A stretch of 64,000 bases of DNA from Mycobacterium sp. 050128 (GCF_036409155.1 NZ_JAZGLW010000001.1:2790001-2854000), one strand, 5' to 3'; positions 19,140-26,702 are shown, numbered from the stretch's first letter. Numbers and translations: made by a program. The notes: generated from the letters alone by a model not told the origin.

Positions 19140-19592
19140 TTCAACGTCTGAGCGGCAGCAGCGAGGCGCAGGGCCCTATCCAATCGCGCTCAGGTTCAAC
19201 CACTTTCGCGGTTGGCCTCGGGACAGGTTGTGGCTGCCCTGCGGGCAGGTGCAGACGCAAGTGGCAAGCGGCCGACATTCCCTGGACGCCGACAACTTTT
19301 TATCCCGATGTGCGCTATATCACTATCGGCAAATTAGTGGTAGACTCAGAAATTACAAGTCAATGTGCTCTAGAAGCCATTATTTCGGCCCAGAAATCGT
19401 TGGGCGACTTGATTCTAACATTTTCGGCTACTTAAGCATTTTACTGCGCGTTCGTGAGGCGATTGCGCTTACGTAATATGCCTAAATGCACAGCCATGGT
19501 ATTCGTTGAGTCTTTGTTGATTCGATGCGCTCTTTGTTTGCGGGTATTCCCGCAGCGAAATATTTAGTAATAAAGTTTTAAGGAAGTCACTA
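19140..19592. other. Non-coding, AT-rich stretch of likely foreign origin
   Basis: From about 19280 to 19590 the base composition drops sharply below the rest of the window, with runs such as CTTTTTATCCCGATG and AAATATTTAGTAATAAAG. A 115-codon open frame across 19129-19476 begins inside the ychF remnant, has no recognisable domain and is judged spurious. A perfect hairpin TGCGGG-TATT-CCCGCA lies at 19539-19554, 39 bp before the small ORF at 19593; it may end an incoming transcript or structure the leader. I see no transposase, integrase or att site. Confidence 0.6.
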
Positions 19593-19766
19593 ATGAACAC
19601 TATTGCAACACTGATTGCGACCACGATTGCGGCGTTCCTGCTGATCATCGGCTTTGGCCAGGCGGAATGCTTCAGCGAGTGCTACGGCAACGGAACCGGG
19701 ATGCAGTGCGGTACCTGCGACTCCCCGAAAGATGGCGAGAGCAGGATGTCCACCTTATGGGAATAA
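19593..19766 (+). CDS. Small exported cysteine-rich peptide (57 aa), unrecognised
   Basis: ATG 19593 is preceded by AAGGAAG (19580-19586), a good ribosome-binding site 6 bp away, and the frame ends in TAA. The 57-residue product has a signal-peptide-like hydrophobic core (residues about 4-22, IATLIATTIAAFLLIIGFG) with a plausible cleavage after GQA. The mature part of about 33 residues carries four cysteines in the pattern C-x3-C-x8-C-x2-C (ECFSECYGNGTGMQCGTC), suggesting two disulfides. It lies in AT-rich DNA with no other gene nearby. It could be a secreted effector, toxin or bacteriocin-like peptide; no family was recognised. Confidence 0.6.
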   Translation: MNTIATLIATTIAAFLLIIGFGQAECFSECYGNGTGMQCGTCDSPKDGESRMSTLWE

Positions 19767-20085
19767 GGAGCCAGTACGGCAGGTGAACCAATGGAATGGC
19801 TAGTCGGGATTGCGCTGGGCGGCTAGCGCGGTTACCACGAGATTCCCCGCTGTCGAATGCTGCGTCGAGCGGACGGAATCGGCTGAAATGAAATTTTGGA
19901 AAATCGCGGGCAACGGAAATATCGTGAGCAACGGAAATATCGGGCTGACCGAGCGCGTCGACACTTCGTCTAAGACCACGGCAAGATCGCCGCACGCCGG
20001 ATCGGTGGTGTCGGAGGGGCTGGCTAGCGTCTGGTGCGAAGGCGCGGTCGGCAGGCCGCGCTACCCGAGTAGCCAAGGACTCCTC
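19767..20085. other. Intergenic region with an 18-bp-period direct repeat
   Basis: No convincing gene. The 15-mer GCAACGGAAATATCG occurs twice in direct tandem (19910-19924 and 19928-19942, 3 bp apart), so its copies lie about 1.7 helical turns apart. The frame of the downstream VOC gene is open back to 19810, but its extra residues look random. The repeat may be an operator for the VOC gene or a replication-slippage trace. Confidence 0.5.
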
Positions 20086-20484
20086 ATGAAGTTCATTTCG
20101 ACTCGCCTCATCACGGCGGACGTCAATCGGCTCGTCGCTTTCTACGAGATGGTCACCGGAACCGCCGCGGTCTGGGGTAACGAACTGTTCGCCGAGATTG
20201 CGGCCGAAGTCGCGACGCTGGCCATCGGAAGTGACAAGACCGTGCCGCTATTCGGAGTCGGCTCTGCTGAGGCGGCAGCCAACCGCAGCGCGATCCTGGA
20301 GTTCCTCGTCGAGGATGTGGACGCCGAGTTTGCGCGCCTTCGCGGGCAGTTGAGCGAGGTCGTGACCGAGCCGACGACGATGCCGTGGGGCAATCGTGCG
20401 CTGTTGTTCCGCGACCCCGACGGAAACCTGGTCAACCTGTTTACTCCCGTCACCGACGAGGCCCGCCAAAAATTCGGGATGTGA
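20086..20484 (+). CDS. VOC (glyoxalase/bleomycin-resistance) family protein
   Basis: A 132-residue single-unit VOC protein with the paired beta-alpha-beta-beta-beta modules: ISTRLITADVNRLVAFYEMV at the start and RALLFRDPDGNLVNLF at the end of the second module. The pattern (FRDPDGNLVN) fits dioxygenase/glyoxalase-like or drug-binding members. Metal ligands are uncertain, since the usual N-terminal His is replaced by Arg/Thr (STRL), so it may bind ligands rather than catalyse. ATG 20086 lies after CAAGGACTC, a modest ribosome-binding site. It converges on arr with 12 bp between stops. Confidence 0.8.
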   Translation: MKFISTRLITADVNRLVAFYEMVTGTAAVWGNELFAEIAAEVATLAIGSDKTVPLFGVGSAEAAANRSAILEFLVEDVDAEFARLRGQLSEVVTEPTTMPWGNRALLFRDPDGNLVNLFTPVTDEARQKFGM

Positions 20485-20496
20485 CTCTCAACCGGC

Positions 20497-20907
20497 TCAG
20501 TTGATGATCTCGCCGCGCTCGTCGGCGCGCAGCGCGGCCAATCGGTCGCGCCACGCCTGAAGTGCTTCCGGTGACAGCCGTATCCAGTCGTCGACTTCTG
20601 CGATGACCCGCAGCGGTTCGCGGGTGCGATAGGAGCGGGTCGGATTGCCGGGGAACTTCTTGTCGGTGACGTTCGGATCGTCCTCGAACGCACCGGTCGG
20701 TTCGACGAGATACACGCGCGGCGTGCCGTCGCCGGCCGCGAGCTCGGCCGCCAACCCGGCACCGTCGCGCAGGGCGGTGAAATAGACGTGGTTCATGGTG
20801 ATTTCCGGTCGGTAGTTGGAACGAAAGCCCGCCGTGAGCAGGTCGCCGACCCTGAGTTCAGCTTTTGTCCCGTGGAAGAACGGACCTTCGTCTAGCGCCG
20901 CATCCAT
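20497..20907 (-). CDS. arr: Rifamycin ADP-ribosyltransferase (Arr)
   Basis: A 136-residue Arr-like enzyme, which inactivates rifamycins by ADP-ribosylating the C23 hydroxyl using NAD+. Conserved blocks are PFFHGTKAELRVGDLL at the N-terminus, the central NHVYFTAL and AAELAAGDG...VYLVEPTGAFEDDPN, and KKFPGNPTRSYRTREPLRV. Length and motifs fit M. smegmatis-type Arr closely. ATG 20907 is chosen over GTG 20913, two codons upstream; no strong ribosome-binding site separates them. M. tuberculosis lacks arr, so its place in this variable island suggests acquisition. Expected phenotype is intrinsic rifampicin tolerance or resistance. Confidence 0.9.
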   Translation of the reverse strand: MDAALDEGPFFHGTKAELRVGDLLTAGFRSNYRPEITMNHVYFTALRDGAGLAAELAAGDGTPRVYLVEPTGAFEDDPNVTDKKFPGNPTRSYRTREPLRVIAEVDDWIRLSPEALQAWRDRLAALRADERGEIIN

Positions 20908-20963
20908 CGGCACAGGCTACGCGGCCGTCGTTTCCGCTCGGACGGTCAGCGCGCTGGCCGTGC

Positions 20964-20995
20964 CGATGGGTGGCCGTGACGATGGGTGGCGGTAA
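20964..20995 (+). repeat. 16-bp tandem duplication upstream of arr and a secreted-protein gene
   Basis: CGATGGGTGGCCGTGA (20964-20979) is followed directly by CGATGGGTGGCGGTAA (20980-20995), 14/16 identical. It lies in the divergent promoter region between arr and the gene at 21075. It may be a paired binding site or slippage. Confidence 0.5.
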
Positions 20996-21074
20996 GACCG
21001 CCGCGCAGCAGTATCCCGGCCGAATTCCCGTTCGAGGTCTGGCGGAGACGGCGCGCGCCGACCATTCTTAGGAG

Positions 21075-21437
21075 ATGGCAACGGTAAGGCGCACCGGTCC
21101 GTGGGTTCGACTGGCGGTCGCTGGGGCGATGGCGTTGTCCGCGTTGGGCCTCGCCGCTGGGGTGGCCCGGGCTACCCCAGCTCCCACGCCGACCAACCAC
21201 TGGTGCCCTGGTCAGCAATGGGATCCGGCCTGGGGCACCAACTATCACTGGGACTGGAATCAGTGCCACGACTGGCAAGGTCCGGCACCGGCGGGCTGGG
21301 GCTCCTGGGGACCTCCGCCGCCGTGGGCGCCGCCGGCCCCGCCGCCGCCGGCCTGGGCCCCGCAGGCGCATTTGATGTGGAACCCGACCACCGGTGTGTG
21401 GGGATTCTTCAACAACGGGATATGGACGCCGGTCTAG
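21075..21437 (+). CDS. Small exported Trp/Pro-rich protein
   Basis: A 120-residue protein with a clean signal peptide (RRTGPWVRLAVAGAMAL..., cleavage near ARA-TPAP at about residue 34). The mature part is rich in Trp, Pro and Gly (CPGQQWDPAWGTNYHWDWNQ, then PPPPWAPPAPPPPAWAP) and ends NPTTGVWGFFNNGIWTPV, a pattern seen in several small secreted mycobacterial proteins. Two cysteines could form one disulfide. AGGAG abuts ATG 21075 with almost no spacing, but no other start keeps the signal peptide. Function unknown. Confidence 0.75.
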   Translation: MATVRRTGPWVRLAVAGAMALSALGLAAGVARATPAPTPTNHWCPGQQWDPAWGTNYHWDWNQCHDWQGPAPAGWGSWGPPPPWAPPAPPPPAWAPQAHLMWNPTTGVWGFFNNGIWTPV

Positions 21438-21443
21438 CAGAAC

Positions 21444-21887
21444 AGCGGCGCCCAGCACTCCGTCGCGTTCTACGACGCATTGTTCGGCTGGCTTGGCTGC
21501 AGCAGTTTCTCGTCGTTGCACATGGAGTACCGGTCGATTTACTACATGACGCGTAATATCAACCCGCACAGCTACATTGGTATCCAGCCGGCCCGCACTG
21601 GAGGAAAACTGAGGCACGCCGAGCAGGCGGTCGGTATCAATCACATTGCGCTGTGGGCCCGCGGCAAGAAAGAGATCGACCGCTTTCATCGCGATTTCTT
21701 GCTCACGCGCGACGTTCTCGTCACAGACGAACCCAAGGGAGCTGGCTGGGTGCCGAAAGTCCCTACGCTGCAACAGATGTGGTCTTTCTATCGCGCGATT
21801 CGTGGCTTCGCCAAGAGTCGGGCGGATCTGGCGAGCACGGTGCCGGCAGTGATGCGGCAGGCGAGCAGAACCCTGCCAGGCCGATGA
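21444..21887 (+). pseudogene. Truncated VOC-family gene, joined to an unrelated 3' segment
   Basis: Immediately after the TAG of the preceding gene, and in the same frame, the translation reads HSVAFYDALFGWLG...HMEYRSIYYMTRN...GINHIALWARGKKEIDRFH, which is a VOC (glyoxalase-like) protein lacking its first residues and start codon. VOC similarity ends at about LVTDEP (base 21735). The remaining 50 codons (KVPTLQQMWSFYRAIRGF and on) look like another protein's C-terminus. The stop overlaps the next gene's ATG (ATGA, 21884-21887). TTG 21480 could start a 135-residue protein, but the missing first strand argues for a pseudogene made by deletion or recombination. Confidence 0.65.
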
Positions 21888-22396
21888 GTAGAGTCGCCCC
21901 AATGGCGCTGCGCTATGTCGACCCGACCGTGGAGTACGGCCGCTGGTATCGGATGTTGGAACGCTTCGGACGCTCGCGAACCGGTGGCTTCATGGCGCGA
22001 CATCTGTTCTGGCACATCGACCCGTGGCTGTACCGCGTCACGGGCGGGCGCTACCCCTCCATCCTGGGCGGACTTTCATCGGCACCCTTGATCAGCACGG
22101 GCGCCAAATCGGGCCGGCCGCGCGAGCATCAACTCGCCTACTTTCATGACGGGCCCGACGCGATCTTGGTCGCCTCGTACCTGGGGCAGCCCAAGAATCC
22201 GCAGTGGTACCACAACCTGAAGGCCCATCCCGAATGCCGACTCGGCGACGAGCACTTCGTGGCGGTGGAGGTCACCGATCCCGACGACTACGAGCGGCTG
22301 TACGCGCTTGCCGAGCACGTTTGCGTCAACTACGCCGACTACCGCGTCAAGGCCGCTGGGCGACGGATTCCGGTTTTCCGCCTCAAGCCAGCCTAG
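21884..22396 (+). CDS. Deazaflavin (F420)-dependent nitroreductase family protein (DUF385/Ddn-like)
   Basis: A 170-residue protein of the split beta-barrel F420-binding family that includes Ddn. Diagnostic blocks are TGAKSGRPREHQLAYFHDG, ILVASYLGQPKNPQWYHNL and the C-terminal RRIPVFRLKP. Members reduce quinones, nitroimidazoles or other acceptors with F420H2. ATG 21884 overlaps the preceding stop as ATGA; a second in-frame ATG at 21902 is possible. The 5' coupling to a broken gene suggests the original partner was lost. Confidence 0.85.
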   Translation: MSRVAPMALRYVDPTVEYGRWYRMLERFGRSRTGGFMARHLFWHIDPWLYRVTGGRYPSILGGLSSAPLISTGAKSGRPREHQLAYFHDGPDAILVASYLGQPKNPQWYHNLKAHPECRLGDEHFVAVEVTDPDDYERLYALAEHVCVNYADYRVKAAGRRIPVFRLKPA

Positions 22397-22559
22397 GACC
22401 ACGCGGACTTCGCCCGCGCGCGACGCGAGCAGGCCGATGTCGACCGGGCGACGGTCGAAAGCGAACAAAGTCGCGAGCGCGGTAAACCCGTTTCGCGAAC
22501 TACGCATTCTCGTGACTTATTTGCTGTACGTGCGGCGTAGGCCATTATTTAATTGACAC
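22397..22559. other. Intergenic, AT-rich at its right end, with a -35-like box
   Basis: No gene is evident. Composition falls from about 22500 (ATTATTTAATTGACACG). TTGACA (22553-22558) is a consensus -35 hexamer, with a weak AT-rich -10 (AATTTT, 22575-22580) about 16 bp later; the resulting transcript would start near 22588, downstream of the GTG at 22560. That supports the later ATG start for the next gene. Confidence 0.45.
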
Positions 22560-23162
22560 GTGACGCGCGCCACAAATTTTGGCTTGCTAACTAGCTTGTT
22601 GCTAGTGTCCCTCCGCATGATTGTTCTTGCATCGTTGATGTCGCTGATCAATCAGGTATCCGGGACGCCCTATATTGTGGGTGGAGACTCTCCCGCTGGT
22701 ACCGATTGTTCGGGGCTGGTCTCGTGGGTTGTCAATGCTGCGACCGACAGGCCGGTTTACGGAAACCGATTTAATACAGGAAATGAAGAAGCCGCGCTAT
22801 TGGCGCGGGGCTTTCAATATGGAACGGCTCCCAACGCGTTGGTTGTCGGCTGGAACGGTGGCCACACGGCAGTGACCCTGCCGGACGGCACGCCGGTGTC
22901 CAGCGGCGAGCGTGGCGGGGTGCACGTCGGTGGTGCCGGCGCTTACCAGCCCGGATTCACCCAACACATGTTCCTGCCGATGCCCGCGGACGGTGACGGC
23001 GCTCCCATGGGGCTGCCCGGTATGCCGCCTGCGCCGCCGGACGCACCGCCGCCACCGCCCGACGCGCCGCCCGTTTTGGTCGGTGCCGTCGCGCCCGATA
23101 TGCCGCCTCCGCCGGCCCCGGATTTGCCTCCGCCCGGCGATCCGGGAATTCCAAGTTCATAA
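22560..23162 (+). CDS. NlpC/P60-like cysteine peptidase with Pro-rich tail
   Basis: A 200-residue frame whose central domain has SGTPYIVGGDSPAGTDCSGL (catalytic Cys) and a His about 57 residues later in GWNGGHTAVTLPDG, the order used by NlpC/P60 peptidoglycan endopeptidases and related phage lysin domains. The last 55 residues are Pro/Ala/Asp repeats (PPAPPDAPPPPPDAPP). GTG 22560 gives a hydrophobic N-terminus of about 35 residues; ATG 22617 (181 residues) is better placed relative to the TTGACA box and to an ACTAGC-TTGTT-GCTAGT hairpin (22590-22606), but then there is no signal peptide. Cell-wall cleavage is inferred. Confidence 0.7.
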   Translation: MTRATNFGLLTSLLLVSLRMIVLASLMSLINQVSGTPYIVGGDSPAGTDCSGLVSWVVNAATDRPVYGNRFNTGNEEAALLARGFQYGTAPNALVVGWNGGHTAVTLPDGTPVSSGERGGVHVGGAGAYQPGFTQHMFLPMPADGDGAPMGLPGMPPAPPDAPPPPPDAPPVLVGAVAPDMPPPPAPDLPPPGDPGIPSS

Positions 23163-23529
23163 AGAATCGGAATTTGCGCGCGTTATCGTATTTCGCGGAA
23201 TTAACTGCGACGTGGATCACACTGATCGCACTGCGCGATTGGCATAAGTAACCATCAGTGAAGTAGTCGATAAAACCACATCGTTGTGGGCCACGTCACA
23301 TCCGACCGAGTGTCGCCGCAAATGCGATTAGCGCAGAACCAATGCAAAGTCCGCCTAGAAGTCGATTAAGACATCTAGGCGGACTTTGCTATTGCGTGAC
23401 GCCGCGGTCGCACGGAGCCGGAATACACTGCCCCTGACAGCACACGCCGCCGCCCGTATATCCTGGCGCTGCCCGTCGGGGTCGGGCAGGCAGGCGCATT
23501 GAGAGCTGCGAGCGGGAGCGGGGACCGCA
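23163..23529. other. 367-bp intergenic region ending in a strong hairpin; possible small RNA
   Basis: No protein gene is supported. It contains mixed-composition DNA with GGCATAAGT (near 23242), a possible -10, and then a strong perfect stem-loop at 23344-23389. A transcript of roughly 130-140 nt starting near 23255 and ending at the hairpin is conceivable. This is inference from layout; nothing here matches a small RNA I can name. Confidence 0.35.
23344..23389. terminator. Perfect 16-bp stem-loop, probable intrinsic (bidirectional) terminator
   Basis: GCAAAGTCCGCCTAGA (23344-23359) and TCTAGGCGGACTTTGC (23374-23389) are perfectly complementary around a 14-nt loop. There is no U-run on either side, which fits the U-poor terminators common in mycobacteria. 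It lies 182 bp after the NlpC/P60-like stop, so it may end that transcript or an intervening small RNA. Confidence 0.7.
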
Positions 23530-23853
23530 ATGATCTTCATCGTCGTCAAGTTCGAAACCAAGCCCGACTGGACCGACCGCTGGCCGGACCTGGTCGCCTC
23601 CTTCACCGCGGCCACCCGCGCCGAAGCGGGCAACCTGTGGTTCGAGTGGTCGCGCAGCTTGGAGAACCCGGCAGAGTACGTCTTGGTCGAGGCATTCCGC
23701 GACGGTGACGCCGGCGGCGTCCACGTCAACAGCGAACACTTCAAGCAGGCGATGCAAGAGCTCCCACAGGCCCTGAAGTCCACGCCCAAGATCATCAATC
23801 AGACGATCGACGCGACAGGGTGGTCGGAGATGGGGGAGATGTCGGTCGACTAG
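23530..23853 (+). CDS. Antibiotic biosynthesis monooxygenase (ABM)/quinol monooxygenase family
   Basis: A 107-residue single-domain ferredoxin-like ABM protein: FIVVKFETKPDWTDRWPDL at the start, then AGNLWFEWSRSLENPAEYVLVEAFRDGDA and a final helix NSEHFKQAM. Such dimers act as cofactor-free oxygenases on quinols or as small-ligand binders. The ATG has GGGGA at 23520-23524, 5 bp upstream. Its TAG shares the palindrome CTAG with the convergent neighbour's stop. Confidence 0.82.
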   Translation: MIFIVVKFETKPDWTDRWPDLVASFTAATRAEAGNLWFEWSRSLENPAEYVLVEAFRDGDAGGVHVNSEHFKQAMQELPQALKSTPKIINQTIDATGWSEMGEMSVD

Positions 23854-24530
23854 CCGACGGCCACTTCGATTTCTTCGCCCAGCGCATACCCCGTCGCCAG
23901 CGGAAGTGTGTCGCCACTCCAGAACGAGCCCGGGTCAAAGTAATTCGAGTACTTCTGGGTGTTGAGCAATCCCATTTCCTCGTACGTGATCGCCACCGTC
24001 TCGGCGCAGTACGCCGTTTCCAGGCCCATGCGCTGACGTTCCTTGCGTCGCTGCGTCGAGTCCCGAACTTTTTTGTCTACGAAGGGGATTCCCTTCGTCC
24101 AGTCGTAAACGGTGGGTAGCCGGCCACGAAACCAGCGGCCGGTCAGGCGCGCTGTGGTCGGAAACGCGGTGCCGTCCATCCGCGCGATCACCCGCAGCAG
24201 CTTGTCCTCTTGTTCGCGGGTGGGATGCGGCGTCAGCTGTCGCAGCCAGCAACGTTGGTGGTAGCGCTCGTTCCACTGCAGGACGGCCTGGTGCAGATCG
24301 TTGAGCTGCACGCCGCGATGGTTGGTCCCGGTCCACATGTCGGCGAGCTTGTCGCCGAGTTCGGCATGCCAGATCAGCGGCGGCAGGTCGTCGATGGCCA
24401 CGGTCATGCCGACGTGGTTCACCGGACTGTTCGTCAGGGTCTGAATGGCACGGTCGGGTCGCGAACCGCCGCGGAACAACCAGAGGTCGCCGGTTCGGGT
24501 CTCGTTCAGCGCCTGGTCCAGGGTGAGCAT
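23850..24530 (-). CDS. Permuted papain-like (YiiX/NlpC-P60 type) cysteine hydrolase
   Basis: A 226-residue soluble protein. GDLWLFRGG near the N-terminus, then NSPVNHVGMTVAI with a His, and AYCAETVAITYEEMGL with the Cys toward the C-terminus give the reversed His-then-Cys order of circularly permuted NlpC/P60 (YiiX-like) enzymes. These act as lipid, amide or peptide hydrolases. No signal peptide. It is the last gene of a leftward set: SDR, CMD-like gene, this one, with gaps of 3-13 bp. The pathway is unknown. Confidence 0.65.
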   Translation of the reverse strand: MLTLDQALNETRTGDLWLFRGGSRPDRAIQTLTNSPVNHVGMTVAIDDLPPLIWHAELGDKLADMWTGTNHRGVQLNDLHQAVLQWNERYHQRCWLRQLTPHPTREQEDKLLRVIARMDGTAFPTTARLTGRWFRGRLPTVYDWTKGIPFVDKKVRDSTQRRKERQRMGLETAYCAETVAITYEEMGLLNTQKYSNYFDPGSFWSGDTLPLATGYALGEEIEVAVG

Positions 24531-24533
24531 GGC

Positions 24534-24905
24534 TTAGGAGTTCTCCAGCACGTCACGCGCGACAGCGCGCGCACTGGCGGCCGCCGGATAACCCGCGTAG
24601 CCGGTCATGTGATAGATGACCTCGCCGATTTCCTCGATGGTCAGCCCGTTGCGCACGGCGATCGGGAAATGCGCCTTCAGTTCCTCCGAGGCTCGCAGCG
24701 CGATCAGCGCGCCCAGGGTGACCAGGCTGCGCGAGCGGCGATCCAATCCTGGCCGCGTCCATAGCGATCCGAAGACATGATCGAGACCCAGCTCGAGGAG
24801 TTCGCCGGCAACGCCGTCGTCACGCAGGCTGGTGGCGTCGTCCGGGATCAGGCCCGGCAGCATCTCCTTGAACACTTCCAGTCCCGCAGCGCGTGCATCA
24901 GTCAT
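24534..24905 (-). CDS. Carboxymuconolactone decarboxylase (CMD) family protein
   Basis: A 123-residue all-helical CMD-domain protein with the family core GLDRRSRSLVTLGALIALRASEELKAHF and IEEIGEVIYHMTGYAGYPA. The AhpD-type CxxC is absent, so it belongs to the gamma-CMD side rather than the peroxidase partners. In catabolic clusters such proteins act in aromatic or lactone breakdown. It lies between an SDR (13 bp) and the cysteine hydrolase (3 bp), suggesting one transcript. Confidence 0.85.
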   Translation of the reverse strand: MTDARAAGLEVFKEMLPGLIPDDATSLRDDGVAGELLELGLDHVFGSLWTRPGLDRRSRSLVTLGALIALRASEELKAHFPIAVRNGLTIEEIGEVIYHMTGYAGYPAAASARAVARDVLENS

Positions 24906-24918
24906 CGGTCATCACCTT

Positions 24919-25710
24919 TCATAGGGGCTCGCGAGAGATCTGGTAGTCGATGTAGCCATCCCAGTCCGCGAGGCGTCGGCGCAACTCCTCGACCACTTGC
25001 GGATGAGTGGGCACGAAGAATCGGTTGTGCAGGATCGCGTCGGCGACCAACTCTCCGACGGTCGCCGGGTCGAGCAAGTCGAACTGCTCGCCGGGAATGC
25101 GCAGTGGCGCGCCGCTGCCGAAGCTCGGCACGTCGGCCGCGATATTCGTCAGAACTGGCCCCGGGCACAGCAGAGTGACGCCAATGTTCTTGGGCCGCAG
25201 GTAGATTGCCAGCCCCTCGCTGATCTGTACGATCGCGGCTTTACTCGCCGCGTACGGCATTCGGTCGTAGGAGTAGGTGAAGAGTCCGGCGAACGACGCG
25301 GTGTTGACCAGATGCCCGCTGCCCTGATCCAGCAGCAGCGGCAGGAATGCGGCGTTGCTGCGGACCACCGACATCAGGTTGATGTCGAGGATGCGTAGCC
25401 ATTCGGCAGCGGGAATGTCTTGTGGCAGGCCGTTTGTCAGGACACCGACGTTGTTGACCACGATGTCGACCCGGCCGAACTGCTGCAGCGTCGCATCCCG
25501 AATGCCTTCGAATGCCTCGGGATCCGACACGTCGGCGCGATGCGGCGCAACCGCGGGCCCCCGCTCCTCGGCGAGGAGCTGGATGCCTTCGTCGTCGCGG
25601 TCGACCGCCACGATGCGGGCGCCCCGGTCGGCCAAGGTGTAGGCGATGGCGCGACCGATGCCGCTGGCCGCTCCGGTGATGACGGCGACCTTGTCGCGAA
25701 GGGTGTCCAT
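24919..25710 (-). CDS. Short-chain dehydrogenase/reductase
   Basis: A 263-residue classical SDR: TGAASGIGRAIAY (cofactor loop), D in VAVDRDD (NAD preference likely), NNVGV, the catalytic Ser in NTASFAG and YAASK. The substrate is not predictable; the C-terminal part is longer than in small SDRs and ends DYQISREPL. It is the first gene of the leftward three-gene set, divergent from the small membrane gene at 25732 across only 21 bp. Confidence 0.88.
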   Translation of the reverse strand: MDTLRDKVAVITGAASGIGRAIAYTLADRGARIVAVDRDDEGIQLLAEERGPAVAPHRADVSDPEAFEGIRDATLQQFGRVDIVVNNVGVLTNGLPQDIPAAEWLRILDINLMSVVRSNAAFLPLLLDQGSGHLVNTASFAGLFTYSYDRMPYAASKAAIVQISEGLAIYLRPKNIGVTLLCPGPVLTNIAADVPSFGSGAPLRIPGEQFDLLDPATVGELVADAILHNRFFVPTHPQVVEELRRRLADWDGYIDYQISREPL

Positions 25711-25731
25711 GGCGGTAATAGCGTGTCAACT

Positions 25732-25917
25732 ATGCGCAGCATTTGGAAGTGGGTCGGCCTGGCCGGCGTTGCCGGTGTCGTCGCCGGGGGCGCGCTGGTG
25801 GTGCGCGATCAACGCAAACGCCGGGCTTACACCCCCGACGAGATCCGCTCCCGGCTGCACCAGCGGCTGGCCGAGTCCGATATTCAGCGCGAGGACTCCA
25901 CGGCGAACAATCGATAA
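25732..25917 (+). CDS. Small single-pass membrane protein (61 aa)
   Basis: A 61-residue protein with one N-terminal membrane helix ([19 protein letters not shown]) followed by a basic cytosolic tail [20 protein letters not shown]. It keeps the conserved YTPDEIRxRLHxRLAE motif I associate with a small mycobacterial family near the Rv1117-Rv1120c region. Function unknown. Its last 34 bp overlap the 3' end of the convergent cyclase gene. Confidence 0.7.
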   Translation: MRSIWKWVGLAGVAGVVAGGALVVRDQRKRRAYTPDEIRSRLHQRLAESDIQREDSTANNR

Positions 25918-26702
25918 TTGCCAGAAAAACCTTTCAACTCGACGTCGCGGCCCTCGTCGAACCAGATGTCGTCACAGTCGCGCAGCGCGTCTCGCACCGG
26001 CTGGCTCACCAGGATTTCGCCACCGACGGCTTGAGCCGCGACCCGCGCCGCCATTGCGACGTTGCGCCCGAACAGATCATCGCCGCGACGTACCGAGCGG
26101 CCCATGTGGATGCCGATCCGCACCCGAATCTCCTCGTGCCGCTTGCGTTTTGCGTCCCGGTGCAGCTCGTGCTGAAGCTCGATGCCACACCGCACCGCCT
26201 GTTCGGCGCGGGCGAAGGCGATCATGAAGCCGTCGCCCTGGCTCTTGACCACATGGCCGAAGTGGCGCTTCACCAACCCGGAGACGAGCTTGTCATGCGA
26301 GCTGATCAGCCTGACCCAGGCGCGGTCGCCGATCCGCTCGTTGATGGCGGTGGACTCCTCGATGTCGGAGAACAGAATCACCACCCGCCCGTCGGGAGTG
26401 ACCCGGGCGAGATCGGGCCGCTCGACCTCGGCCCAGTCGGCGAGGTCTTCGATGTTGCTGCGCACCGCCGCGCCAAAGCCCTCCTTGCGCATCACGGTGG
26501 CGGTGTTCCACACCGTCTTGACGGCCTCGCGACCACCGGATATCAGCCAATTACGGGCGTCGGCACGTTGCCGTAACTCCTCGGCCTCCTCACGGCTACG
26601 AACAAGCAACCTCCACATCACACCGAGTCCGCAGGCTTCGACCACGGCAAGTCCGGCCAGGACGTAGACCGCGATATGCAGTGCATCACCCACGTAACGC
26701 AT
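25884..26702 (-). CDS. Class III adenylyl cyclase (intact Rv1120c/Ma1120-type)
   Basis: A 272-residue protein with one N-terminal membrane helix (about 8-34), a short helical linker and a single cyclase domain. Catalytic residues are complete: metal D113 (FSDIEES) and D157, the adenine pair K153 and D209, N214 and R220. By position it corresponds to M. tuberculosis Rv1120c, which I recall as degenerate, and to M. avium Ma1120, structurally characterised as an adenylyl cyclase. It should be an active homodimer making cAMP. It overlaps the small membrane gene by 34 bp tail to tail. Confidence 0.88.
   Translation of the reverse strand: MRYVGDALHIAVYVLAGLAVVEACGLGVMWRLLVRSREEAEELRQRADARNWLISGGREAVKTVWNTATVMRKEGFGAAVRSNIEDLADWAEVERPDLARVTPDGRVVILFSDIEESTAINERIGDRAWVRLISSHDKLVSGLVKRHFGHVVKSQGDGFMIAFARAEQAVRCGIELQHELHRDAKRKRHEEIRVRIGIHMGRSVRRGDDLFGRNVAMAARVAAQAVGGEILVSQPVRDALRDCDDIWFDEGRDVELKGFSGNYRLFAVESSR

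Noticed and set aside
19129..19476. A 115-codon frame downstream of the ychF remnant
   Set aside because: It starts within the remnant, crosses a composition change and shows no domain, so it is not called as a gene.
19593..19766. YGNG in the small peptide as a class IIa bacteriocin signature
   Set aside because: Pediocin-type peptides have YGNGVxC near the N-terminus after a double-glycine leader; here the spacing and leader differ, so the match is probably chance.
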